This document shows, piece by piece, positions 18,859-26,747 of a DNA stretch of 64,000 nucleotides. The translations under genes were made by a program, and so were the position numbers. Each line of letters starts with the position of its first letter. The first letter of the stretch is position 1. The notes beneath the pieces are model-generated. The model was not told where the DNA came from, did not search any database, and saw nothing but the letters and a program-made list of their open reading frames with translations. This DNA comes from RGIG7213 sp045540335 (GTDB taxonomy: Bacteria; Bacillota; Clostridia; Oscillospirales; CAG-272), in the NCBI GenBank assembly GCA_045540335.1, contig JAZQHC010000036.1, positions 1 to 64,000 of the forward strand, in the 5' to 3' direction.

Positions 18859-20442
18859 ATGATCTCAACTAATAACGTTTCGCTTCAATACGGCGGCAGG
18901 GTGCTTTTTTCAGGGGCAGACCTTGTTTTTACAAAAGGAAATTGCTATGGTATAATCGGCGCTAACGGCGCAGGTAAATCCACCTTTTTAAAAATTCTTT
19001 CCGGCGAGGTAGAGCCTTCAAGCGGTACTGTTTCCGTAACGCCCGGTGAAAGACTTTCAATATTACAGCAGGACCATTTTAAATACGACGAATTTTCTGT
19101 TATACGCACGGTTCTTCTGGGTAATAAAGAGCTTTGCGAAATAGCCGACGAAAAGGAAGCACTTTACGCAAAGGAAGAAATGACAGATGAAGACGGTATG
19201 CGCCTTTGCGAGCTTGAAACGCGCTATGCGGAATTAGACGGTTATTCTGCCGAAAGCGATGCAGAGATACTTTTAAACGGTCTTGGCATTCCCAATGAAT
19301 TACATTACGCGCAGATGAAGGATCTCAGCGGTGATCAAAAGGTTAAAATACTGCTTGCGCAGGCACTTTTCGGCAACCCCGATATTCTTTTGATGGACGA
19401 GCCTACCAACCACCTTGATTTAAAAACGATATCCTGGCTTGAAGAATTTTTAATAAATCTGCACAGCGTAGTTATAGTTGTATCGCACGACAGACATTTT
19501 TTAAACAACGTTTGTACGCACACGGTTGACGTTGACTTTGGCAAAATTACCATGACCGTCGGCGGATACGACTTCTGGTATGAATATACGCAGATACGCC
19601 AACGCCAAATGAAGGAACAAAATAAAAAGGCAGAACAAAAAGCTGCAGAGCTTAAAGAGTTTATTGCACGATTTTCTGCAAACGCTTCCAAATCCAAGCA
19701 AGCTACAAGCAGAAAAAAGCTGCTTGACAGCCTTGATTTTGCAGAAATGCCCGTATCCTCCAGAAGGTTTCCGTATGTTGCCTTCAAGCCCGACAGAGAA
19801 GCGGGCAAGGATATGCTGACGGTTGAAGGCATAACCGCACAAGTTGGGGGAAAAACAGTTCTTGACAACGTAAGCTTCACGCTTCGCCCGTGCGAAAAGG
19901 TTGCTTTCGTTGGCGACCCTGTATCTATTACGACGCTTTTCAAGATAATTTCAGGCGAATTGCAGCCCGAAAAGGGTACGTACAAATGGGGTGTTACGAC
20001 AACGCAGGCATATATGCCGTCTGACAACTCTGAATATTTTGACGACCACACCGAAAGCATTATCGACTGGATACGCAGTTACAGCACGCTTACTTACGAG
20101 GCTGATGTTCGCAGCTGGCTGGGAAGAATGCTGTTTTCGGGCGACGAGGCTATGAAAAGCGTAGGCGTGCTTTCCGGAGGCGAGCGTGTAAGATGCATGC
20201 TGTGTAAAATGATGCTTTCGGGCGCAAACGTGCTTATATTTGACGAGCCTACCAACCACCTTGACCTTGAATCTATCGCGGCGCTTAACGACGGATTGAT
20301 ACGTTTTCCGCAGACGATACTTTTCTCTTCACACGACCACCAATTCGTACAGACTGTTGCCAACCGTATAATCGACCTTACACCCGGCAAATTCTACGAC
20401 AAGGTGACGACATACGACGAATACGCCGCAGAAATGTTATAA
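18859..20442 (+). CDS. ABC-F family ATPase (translation factor type) with degenerate second ATP site
   Basis: Duplicated ABC ATPase without membrane domains; ABC-F proteins act at the ribosomal E site in translation or antibiotic resistance. The ATG at 18859 is preceded by AAAGGGTG; it gives 527 residues. NBD1 has Walker A GANGAGKST (34-42), signature LSGDQK and Walker B DILLMDEPTNHLD. The interdomain linker includes FIARFSANASKSKQATSRKK. NBD2 has signature LSGGERVRC and DEPTNHLD, but Walker A reads GDPVSITT (352-359), without the lysine. The overall sequence resembles the YkpA/YbiT subgroup. Confidence 0.92.
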   Translation: MISTNNVSLQYGGRVLFSGADLVFTKGNCYGIIGANGAGKSTFLKILSGEVEPSSGTVSVTPGERLSILQQDHFKYDEFSVIRTVLLGNKELCEIADEKEALYAKEEMTDEDGMRLCELETRYAELDGYSAESDAEILLNGLGIPNELHYAQMKDLSGDQKVKILLAQALFGNPDILLMDEPTNHLDLKTISWLEEFLINLHSVVIVVSHDRHFLNNVCTHTVDVDFGKITMTVGGYDFWYEYTQIRQRQMKEQNKKAEQKAAELKEFIARFSANASKSKQATSRKKLLDSLDFAEMPVSSRRFPYVAFKPDREAGKDMLTVEGITAQVGGKTVLDNVSFTLRPCEKVAFVGDPVSITTLFKIISGELQPEKGTYKWGVTTTQAYMPSDNSEYFDDHTESIIDWIRSYSTLTYEADVRSWLGRMLFSGDEAMKSVGVLSGGERVRCMLCKMMLSGANVLIFDEPTNHLDLESIAALNDGLIRFPQTILFSSHDHQFVQTVANRIIDLTPGKFYDKVTTYDEYAAEML

Positions 20443-20503
20443 TACGATATTGAAATTCTTCATTTATCGTTTTAATCCGAGGTTATTTATCTGAAAACTG
20501 TTA

Positions 20504-20532
20504 TTGACATTTTGCAAAAATTATGATATAAA
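20504..20532 (+). promoter_or_regulatory. Promoter of the unknown membrane protein gene
   Basis: TTGACA (20504-20509), 17-nt spacer, TATAAA (20527-20532), followed by ATAGGAGT as ribosome binding site before the ATG at 20568. Confidence 0.75.
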
Positions 20533-20567
20533 TATACTGGTATTTTGTGTAATAGGAGTATTAGTAA

Positions 20568-21395
20568 ATGGAGTCATCGCACTTTTCGAATTTTTTCGAG
20601 GGTATAATTGCACTTGAATCTGCAAAATCCGTAAATGAAGAATTGATCGGAATGTTAAAAAACGAGCTTAACGGGCAACGCAGTGCAGAATCAAACGGCA
20701 AAGAACCCCACCTATATGATTACTATAAACGAACAAATAAAAAATTCAAAAAAATATTTCCGCTTACAGGCGGCGGTATCGGCTTGGCAATTGCCTCATT
20801 TTTGTTGATATTCGTTAAATTTGATTTTCAAAAGCTGCAGATAAGCCAATCATCTTTCGTTCTTTCGCTTTTGTTCTTTTCTACCGTTTTAGGCTTTTCA
20901 CTTGGATACGGTGCTTATAAATACTACGTATTTCGGAAGAAGACCAAGGCAAAAAAGCTGTATAAAAGCGCACTTGATGCTTATTACGCTTCATTAAACA
21001 AGCAAAATCTTACGGCTTCAAAGCAAAATTCAAGATTGAAAAAGGTGCACGAAGCGCTTGAAAAGGTAACGAATACCGAAATTGAAACTAAAGATACGCT
21101 TATTTACCTGTACAACAAGCTTACCGCACCGTTCAGCGTAAGAAACCCCAGGGGGGCGTGCATTGCGTTAGAACAATTGCGCGAGCGCGGATCACTTAAA
21201 GATTATTCCGCAGTTGAAGCCTTCGTTGAAGACGATACGTATATTTGCGGTGCGTATGAAGATCATTTAAACGATCTTAACAGCAGTATTGCACATTTCA
21301 AGCAGGCGTTTGCCAAGGGCGACAGCGTTTTCAACGAAATTAACGAATATGCAGACAAATGCATGGCGTTAATTGAAGAATTGAAGAAATATTAA
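20568..21395 (+). CDS. Unknown protein with two membrane segments and a helical C-terminal domain
   Basis: I do not recognise this 275-residue protein. Residues 1-65 are hydrophilic. Two hydrophobic segments follow (about 66-88, GGGIGLAIASFLLIFV; and 95-118, FVLSLLFFSTVLGFSLGYGAY) joined by a short loop with FDF. A basic stretch and a long, probably cytoplasmic, helical region of about 150 residues come next. The tail YEDHLNDLNSSIAHFKQAFAKGD looks TPR-like. It is monocistronic, with consensus promoter, good Shine-Dalgarno sequence and a strong terminator, so expression is likely. Confidence 0.75.
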   Translation: MESSHFSNFFEGIIALESAKSVNEELIGMLKNELNGQRSAESNGKEPHLYDYYKRTNKKFKKIFPLTGGGIGLAIASFLLIFVKFDFQKLQISQSSFVLSLLFFSTVLGFSLGYGAYKYYVFRKKTKAKKLYKSALDAYYASLNKQNLTASKQNSRLKKVHEALEKVTNTEIETKDTLIYLYNKLTAPFSVRNPRGACIALEQLRERGSLKDYSAVEAFVEDDTYICGAYEDHLNDLNSSIAHFKQAFAKGDSVFNEINEYADKCMALIEELKKY

Positions 21396-21413
21396 ACGAT
21401 TTGTACCTGTTTA

Positions 21414-21447
21414 AGGCGTTGTGTTATAAAACACAACGCCTGTTTTT
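21414..21447 (+). terminator. Terminator after the unknown membrane protein gene
   Basis: Perfect 12-bp stem AGGCGTTGTGTT/AACACAACGCCT, 4-nt loop, then GTTTTTG. Confidence 0.92.
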
Positions 21448-21493
21448 GTACCGAATTTTATATTAAAACGTGCTTAACTTTACATACGGCAAA

Positions 21494-21534
21494 CAAAAAG
21501 CCGATACGAAAAAATATATCCGTATCGGTTTTTT
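21494..21534 (-). terminator. Terminator of the wall-polymer cluster
   Basis: Stem CCGATACG/CGTATCGG (21501-21508 and 21521-21528) flanked by A and T runs on both sides, so it can work in both directions; it lies downstream of the NAGPA-like gene on the minus strand. Confidence 0.8.
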
Positions 21535-21562
21535 ATATTTTAAGGGTTATTTATATGGCGAA

Positions 21563-22798
21563 TTATTTTTTAAGCGAAAGAACTACCGCGTTTATTACGG
21601 GGCGAGGCTCGTCACCGGGGTCGCACGGGGTATTTATAACCTTATATTCGCCATCTTGCATAGTTACCAGCGTTGCAGAACCGCCGCCGTCAACCAGAAA
21701 CGCATCGTACAGCGAAAGATCCTTGGCAAGGTACGGAAGATTTTTCGGGTTCGACCCTATTGAATCCTCGCGCCTGCCGTCCATCGTGATGAACATTACA
21801 GTTCCCTCTTTATCTATTCCCACTATCGTTGCAGGATAATTGCAGCTTGGGTCTTCACCCGTTAAAACGCCTTGTTTTGCAAAGCATATATGACCGCCGA
21901 CAGCGTTTTTCACCTTTTGCCAGCCCTGTGTGTCTATGCCTGCTTTATCTACTACGTTTACGGTTATTTCCACGTTATCGCCAACGCCGAAGCCGTTTAT
22001 TAAGGATATTGCACTTCCCCTTGCGGTAAGCACTATTTGGTCCTCTTTTATCTTTTCGGGGTTTTCGGGTGTATCGGGGGTAAACAAAGCGTCAACCACG
22101 CCTTTTATTACAGCCCCGTGGCAAATTTTATAATCACCCTTCGTTTTTATACGCACCTCGTACGCATCGTCAAGGCTGTAATCGTTTGAATTAAGAAGCC
22201 TGTCTGTGTATAATATAAGCGCGTTATCCGCAGGAAGTCTGTTTAATCCGTCGGGCACGGCAGAAAAGCCCTTCGTTTCGTTTTTAACGCATATTTCCGC
22301 CGTAGGGTCGCCCATAAGGGATACACCGCCTTCAGTCCAACCGAATGACCAGAAGCCCCCCTCAAACGGCGTTTCTTTTTCTATATGGCCCGTTGATATT
22401 ATTTCCCCGTCGTAAATATTGAATCCTCTGGGTGTAGTCATTGATTTTTTAACAACATCGTCGCTGCAGCCGCCGTATGACGTACCCTTGCCTTGAATTC
22501 TCGCGTGTGCGTAAGACACCATCCACAAATCGCCGTTAATGGCTGCAACGGGCGTCATTTCGCCTTTTTCTGCCACCTTTTTGCACAAAGACGTAACAAC
22601 GTCCAACTCGTTGGCATACGTCTTGCAGGGCATAACGTCGATTCTTAAGCGGTCGTCCTTCGGGTCGAATCGTATAATGTTTATTTTATTAGGGCCGTAG
22701 GGCGAATCTGCGGGGGTTTGAACGAAGGTTCTGTAAACGCCCTCGCAAAGCTTTATAGTTTCGTTTTTGATCTGGCCTTGAAGCTGTATCGGTTTCAT
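21563..22798 (-). CDS. Phosphodiester glycosidase family protein (NAGPA domain)
   Basis: NAGPA-domain proteins hydrolyse GlcNAc-1-phosphodiesters; in Bacillota a close relative (YoqH/NagPA type) acts on wall teichoic acid ends. From the ATG at 22798 (GAGGG 6 nt upstream) it has 411 residues. The N-terminal half has INIIRFDPKDDRLRIDV and AAINGDLW; the C-terminal NAGPA core has IVGIDKEGTVMFITMDGRR, SLYDAFLVDGGGSATLV and a final PRPVINAVVL. I see no signal peptide, which is odd for a wall-acting enzyme. Last gene of the GT2/GPT/TagD cluster. Confidence 0.85.
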   Translation of the reverse strand: MKPIQLQGQIKNETIKLCEGVYRTFVQTPADSPYGPNKINIIRFDPKDDRLRIDVMPCKTYANELDVVTSLCKKVAEKGEMTPVAAINGDLWMVSYAHARIQGKGTSYGGCSDDVVKKSMTTPRGFNIYDGEIISTGHIEKETPFEGGFWSFGWTEGGVSLMGDPTAEICVKNETKGFSAVPDGLNRLPADNALILYTDRLLNSNDYSLDDAYEVRIKTKGDYKICHGAVIKGVVDALFTPDTPENPEKIKEDQIVLTARGSAISLINGFGVGDNVEITVNVVDKAGIDTQGWQKVKNAVGGHICFAKQGVLTGEDPSCNYPATIVGIDKEGTVMFITMDGRREDSIGSNPKNLPYLAKDLSLYDAFLVDGGGSATLVTMQDGEYKVINTPCDPGDEPRPVINAVVLSLKK

Positions 22799-22806
22799 GA
22801 TATCCC

Positions 22807-23229
22807 TCACTGTTTTTTCGTTATTTCGTTAAGCGCTTGTTTTAATATAGTTGAAGAGGTGCCCTTGGTATATGGAAAGTACACTATCTGAACGCCGTGC
22901 TGTGCAAACTGCTCTTCCAGTTGAGAAAACAATTCCGAGCCCTTCCAATCGTCCCCGACGAACATACGGTCGAACTTATATTCCTCCCACGCGGCAAATT
23001 TATCCCTGTTGATTTGCGGAACTACCTTATCTACGTATTTTATAGCTTCTACTATTGCCGCCCTTTCCTCGTAGGCGATAACGGGCTTTTTGTTTTTATA
23101 TTGCATAACAAGCTCGTCCGTACTGACACCAACTATGAGATAATCGCACATTTCTTTTGCTTTTCTTAATATGTTAAGATGACCTATATGAAACAGGTCG
23201 AAAACCCCGGTAGTATATCCTATTATCAT
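22807..23229 (-). CDS. tagD: Glycerol-3-phosphate cytidylyltransferase (TagD-like)
   Basis: Makes CDP-glycerol from CTP and sn-glycerol 3-phosphate, the donor for poly(glycerol phosphate) wall teichoic acid. The 140-residue protein has the cytidylyltransferase motifs GVFDLFHIGHLNILRKAK (HxGH at 15-18 region), VGVSTDELV, and the C-terminal TKGTSSTILKQ (ISTT-like motif). It overlaps the upstream glycerophosphotransferase-like gene by 4 nt, confirming a shared pathway. Confidence 0.93.
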   Translation of the reverse strand: MIIGYTTGVFDLFHIGHLNILRKAKEMCDYLIVGVSTDELVMQYKNKKPVIAYEERAAIVEAIKYVDKVVPQINRDKFAAWEEYKFDRMFVGDDWKGSELFSQLEEQFAQHGVQIVYFPYTKGTSSTILKQALNEITKKQ

Positions 23230-24377
23230 TTGAATACCGCCTTTTCTATTCTTTCAGCAACGCGCATACAAGCTTGCCCATCCTCATAGCTGCCGACACG
23301 CGCCAGAAAATCTTCTGTTTTTTTCTTGTAATCAACCATGTCAAGCTCTTCGACGGATCTTATCAATTCACTGTTATTCAAAGCACACGGAAAAGGAAGG
23401 TCTTCAATATTAAAATACAGCCCTCTTTCGTCGCTTGTATATTCCTTCAAATCGGGGGCATAAAGCAGGCAAGGCTTTTTTCTTACACACATATCGAACA
23501 TACACGACGAATAATCCGTTATAAGTATATCCGCCGCGCATAAAAGCTGCTGCATATCCGGGTATTCCGTACCGCTTAATGCGTTTTCGCACGGCGGAGA
23601 AACCGATTTTGCAACGTTTGGATGAAGCCTGTAAACAAAAACCCAATCCGAATTAAATTTTCTTTTTAAAGAATCAAGCAAAGCCGCGGCATCTATATTG
23701 TGAAGCGGATCACAATCCTTATCCCTGAAGGTTGGTGCATATAACACGATATTTGCATTTTTGATACCAAGTGCGTTTGAAACATTTTGCTTTATTTCAC
23801 TGTTATCTTTAAACAAAATGTCGCTTCGCGGCGTTCCGCTTTTAAGTATTTCACCGTTATACCAAAAGGAATTTGCAAATATTTCCGTACTGAAATCGCA
23901 CCCCGAAACGATAAGGTCGCACTTTGCAGAATCCTCCTCGGCAAGCTTTACGTACTCTTGCCCAAGAAATTCTGCCGCATCGCCCTCGATTTTTTTAAGC
24001 CTTACAGAGCTATGCCAGGTTTGTATGTAATACTGCCCTTTTCTTTTTTTGAAATGGTGTGCCGGGCCCGTTCTGATATTGGATATTATAACCTTTGAGG
24101 TAGATATTTCCTTTAAATATTCAACGGAAAAATACGGCACGCAGCGAACGCCCTCGGGCAAGCCCTTCGGGGGGGCTTTTGCCCTATCATACACCCAGAC
24201 AATATCGTATTTATCGGGGTAATTCTCGCAAAGATACTCTATTATGTATTTCGGGCTGTCGCCGAAGCCTTTAAAAACGCTGTTCCACGCGATGATCTTA
24301 TTTTCCAAGGGATATTTTCCGTAAAGCCACGTATAAAAGCTGTGGCGCATTTTTTTGATATTCCCGATTACGGACAT
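23226..24377 (-). CDS. CDP-glycerol:polyglycerophosphate glycerophosphotransferase-like (TagB/TagF type)
   Basis: Transfers glycerol phosphate from CDP-glycerol to a lipid-linked primer or growing chain, at the inner membrane face. The start is taken at the ATG at 24377, preceded by AAGGGAAG; an upstream in-frame ATG at 24413 would overlap the GT2 gene and lacks a better site. The 383-residue protein has IQTWHSSVRLKKIE (WHGT-like motif), VLYAPTFRDKD, and ITDYSSCMFDMCVRKKPCL, all typical of the family. Works with the adjacent TagD-like enzyme. Confidence 0.92.
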   Translation of the reverse strand: MSVIGNIKKMRHSFYTWLYGKYPLENKIIAWNSVFKGFGDSPKYIIEYLCENYPDKYDIVWVYDRAKAPPKGLPEGVRCVPYFSVEYLKEISTSKVIISNIRTGPAHHFKKRKGQYYIQTWHSSVRLKKIEGDAAEFLGQEYVKLAEEDSAKCDLIVSGCDFSTEIFANSFWYNGEILKSGTPRSDILFKDNSEIKQNVSNALGIKNANIVLYAPTFRDKDCDPLHNIDAAALLDSLKRKFNSDWVFVYRLHPNVAKSVSPPCENALSGTEYPDMQQLLCAADILITDYSSCMFDMCVRKKPCLLYAPDLKEYTSDERGLYFNIEDLPFPCALNNSELIRSVEELDMVDYKKKTEDFLARVGSYEDGQACMRVAERIEKAVFK

Positions 24378-24394
24378 ATTTTTTCTTCCCTTCC

Positions 24395-25429
24395 TCAGCG
24401 ATATACCGTACATCGCAGCACCTTGCGTACGATGCGCACGAATATATTCTGAATGTTGTTGTGAAGATATTCGGATACCTTCGGTGACCTTACCGTAAGA
24501 TCCAAAAACATTTTTTGATCGGTAGGTAACGCTTTATAGGCTTTCGTTTTTCTGTATTTGGGAATTCTTTTTTTAACATCGTTTTGTATTTCGTAAAGAT
24601 ATTTCATATTCTCTTTATCAAAATCTGCAAAACAGGTAAACAGTATGCTTGTTGCGCACATACCTAAAAATTTTCCGTCAACACTGTTTTTATGCAGTTG
24701 ATAAACGCCGCGGTTAACGCAATCGTCAAATATCATTCGCGTTATGGCTATTCTTTCATATTTGCGTTTATCGTTTTTATTTCTCGTTGTGGAATTCGGA
24801 CTTTGGTAATAGCAATAAAAGAATCCGTTTGTTTTTCTTACCGTTTGGGCGTACAGCGACGTCATATAATTGAACCACGCGTCTTCAAAAAACAATTTTT
24901 CGGGAAAAAACAGTTCGTTTTGCAGAATAAATTCCCTTTTATATATCCTCGTCCAAAACATGCCGTTGCGGGAAAGATAATATTCGCGCTTTTCCTCTGT
25001 TAAAACGCCTACATCCTCATCCTTATACGGCAAAACGCATTTATCCGTAATATTTAAATTTTCATCAAACGTGCAAAAATCGCCGCCGCACAGATCTGCC
25101 CCGTCTGCATATTCGTACAAGGCGCGGCACATATCTTCTTTTATAAAATCATCGCTGTCAACGAAAGCGAGATATTCGCCCTTCGCCTGCTTGATACCTA
25201 CGTTGCGAGCACCGCCCTGACGGATATTTTCGGGAAGAAATACCCCCTTGAATTTTTCGGGATATTGCGCTTGATACCGTTTTATCACCTGTGCGCTGTC
25301 GTCAGTCGAGCAATCGTCCACCGCGATGATCTCGATTTCTTCAAGAGTCTGGGAAAGGCAACTTTGAAAGCACCTGTCCAAATACTGTGAGGTATTATGA
25401 ACGGGAATTATTATGCTGACTTTTACCAT
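24395..25429 (-). CDS. Glycosyltransferase family 2 (EpsJ/TagA-neighbour type)
   Basis: GT-A fold sugar transferase, first gene of the wall-polymer cluster. The 344-residue protein opens with VSIIIPVHNTSQYLDRCFQS, has IIAVDDCSTDDSAQV and the DxD motif in FVDSDDFI. Residues 240-344 are helical and end in a basic tail. It precedes the glycerophosphotransferase gene by 17 nt. A plausible but weak promoter, TTGCTT-N17-TATCAT, lies just upstream on the minus strand. Confidence 0.9.
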   Translation of the reverse strand: MVKVSIIIPVHNTSQYLDRCFQSCLSQTLEEIEIIAVDDCSTDDSAQVIKRYQAQYPEKFKGVFLPENIRQGGARNVGIKQAKGEYLAFVDSDDFIKEDMCRALYEYADGADLCGGDFCTFDENLNITDKCVLPYKDEDVGVLTEEKREYYLSRNGMFWTRIYKREFILQNELFFPEKLFFEDAWFNYMTSLYAQTVRKTNGFFYCYYQSPNSTTRNKNDKRKYERIAITRMIFDDCVNRGVYQLHKNSVDGKFLGMCATSILFTCFADFDKENMKYLYEIQNDVKKRIPKYRKTKAYKALPTDQKMFLDLTVRSPKVSEYLHNNIQNIFVRIVRKVLRCTVYR

Positions 25430-25518
25430 ACTTCCTCCGAACTGATATGTATTACTTTAATGATATCACACAATACACAAATAAGCAATAGTTTTTTTGT
25501 AAAACTTCACAAAAGCAC

Positions 25519-25547
25519 TTGACTTTCACATTTCTCTATATTAAAAT
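25519..25547 (+). promoter_or_regulatory. Promoter of the GT4 gene
   Basis: TTGACT (25519-25524), 17 nt, TAAAAT (25542-25547), just before AAAGCGGAGATT and the ATG at 25576. Confidence 0.7.
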
Positions 25548-25575
25548 TAAAGAAAAGAAAAAGCGGAGATTTTTT

Positions 25576-26703
25576 ATGAAAATACTGATCTTAAACCACG
25601 GTTTACATATATCAGGCGTTTCGCGTGCATTGGTTAATTTTGCAAACGCACTTTGCGAAAACGGGCACGAGGTAACCATAAAAATCGAAATAAACGACTT
25701 TACACTTGCAGATCAGCTTTTGCCGTCGGTAAAAAGGTCGCTTTTTTTAAAAGAGCCGCGCCCCCTCGGCATACGCGTAAAGGGCTTTCTTCGCTTTTAC
25801 GAAAGGTGGAAAAAGCATTTATTAACACTTTCGCCCGAAAAGCAGTATAAAAAAGTGGTGAAAGAAAAATACGATGTCGAAATTGCGTTTAACCGCGGTG
25901 CGGGGGTAAAAATAATTTCCGGTTCGCACAGCGATGCAAAAAAAATCGTTTGGGTGCACAGCGATTACATCAAGTGCGGCAACGCTTTTGCAGGATTCAA
26001 AACGGGAGAAGAAGCAATATCATCATACAGAAAGTTTGACAAGATATTTTGCGTTTCGCAAAAAGCTAAAGAATCGTTTGAAAAGGTTTTTAACATAACA
26101 GATACCACGCACGTTGCATATAACCTTTTTGATAACGAGAAAATAGTTTCTTTATCAAAGAAAGAAGCTTTTAAAAAAGAAAAATTTACTATATGTGCCG
26201 TTGGCAGGCTTCACGATTCCAAAAACTATCCGTTGCTTTTAAACGTTTGCAAGCTTTTAAACGACCGCGGCGTTGCTTTTCAATGCTATATTGTTGGCGG
26301 CGGTGCAGACGAGGATGCACTTTTAAAGCTGAAATCAGAATTGAAGCTTGATAACGTAATATTTGTCGGGCCAAGCGACAACCCATACGCATACGTGGCG
26401 CAAAGCGACGTATATATAAGCACCTCTATATACGAAGGGCTTTCCACCACTACGATAGAGGCGTTGATATTGGGTAAGCCGTGCGTTGTTACGAATTGCA
26501 CGGGTATGGAAGAAATACTGTGCGAAAACGGTGAAAAATACGGTATTATTACCGAAATAAATGCAGAAAATATTGCAAACGAAATACAGCGTTTATACGA
26601 AAACCCCGAAATTATATCCCAAATGGCAGAAAAAGCAAAGCTGCGTTCTGCAAAATTCGAAAAAAACGAGCTTTTTCAAAACATATTAAATTTGATGGCA
26701 TAA
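25576..26703 (+). CDS. Glycosyltransferase family 4
   Basis: GT-B retaining glycosyltransferase, probably building the same envelope polymer as the divergent cluster. From the ATG at 25576 (GCGGAG upstream) it has 375 residues. The N-terminal domain has HGLHISGVSRALVNFANALCEN. The C-terminal domain has TICAVGRLHDSKNYPLLLNV, IVGGGADEDALL, the SDVYISTSIYEGLSTTTIEAL segment with the EGLS...E motif (E/x7/E donor site), and PCVVTNCTGMEEIL. The wall cluster runs in the opposite direction from the shared upstream region. Confidence 0.93.
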   Translation: MKILILNHGLHISGVSRALVNFANALCENGHEVTIKIEINDFTLADQLLPSVKRSLFLKEPRPLGIRVKGFLRFYERWKKHLLTLSPEKQYKKVVKEKYDVEIAFNRGAGVKIISGSHSDAKKIVWVHSDYIKCGNAFAGFKTGEEAISSYRKFDKIFCVSQKAKESFEKVFNITDTTHVAYNLFDNEKIVSLSKKEAFKKEKFTICAVGRLHDSKNYPLLLNVCKLLNDRGVAFQCYIVGGGADEDALLKLKSELKLDNVIFVGPSDNPYAYVAQSDVYISTSIYEGLSTTTIEALILGKPCVVTNCTGMEEILCENGEKYGIITEINAENIANEIQRLYENPEIISQMAEKAKLRSAKFEKNELFQNILNLMA

Positions 26704-26706
26704 ATA

Positions 26707-26740
26707 AAGATCGGCAGGAAATCTGCCGATCTTTTTTTGC
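26707..26740 (+). terminator. Terminator between GT4 and htpG
   Basis: Perfect 11-bp stem AAGATCGGCAG/CTGCCGATCTT, 5-nt loop, followed by a T run on the plus strand; may also stop htpG transcription from the other side. Confidence 0.93.
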
Positions 26741-26747
26741 ACTTACT

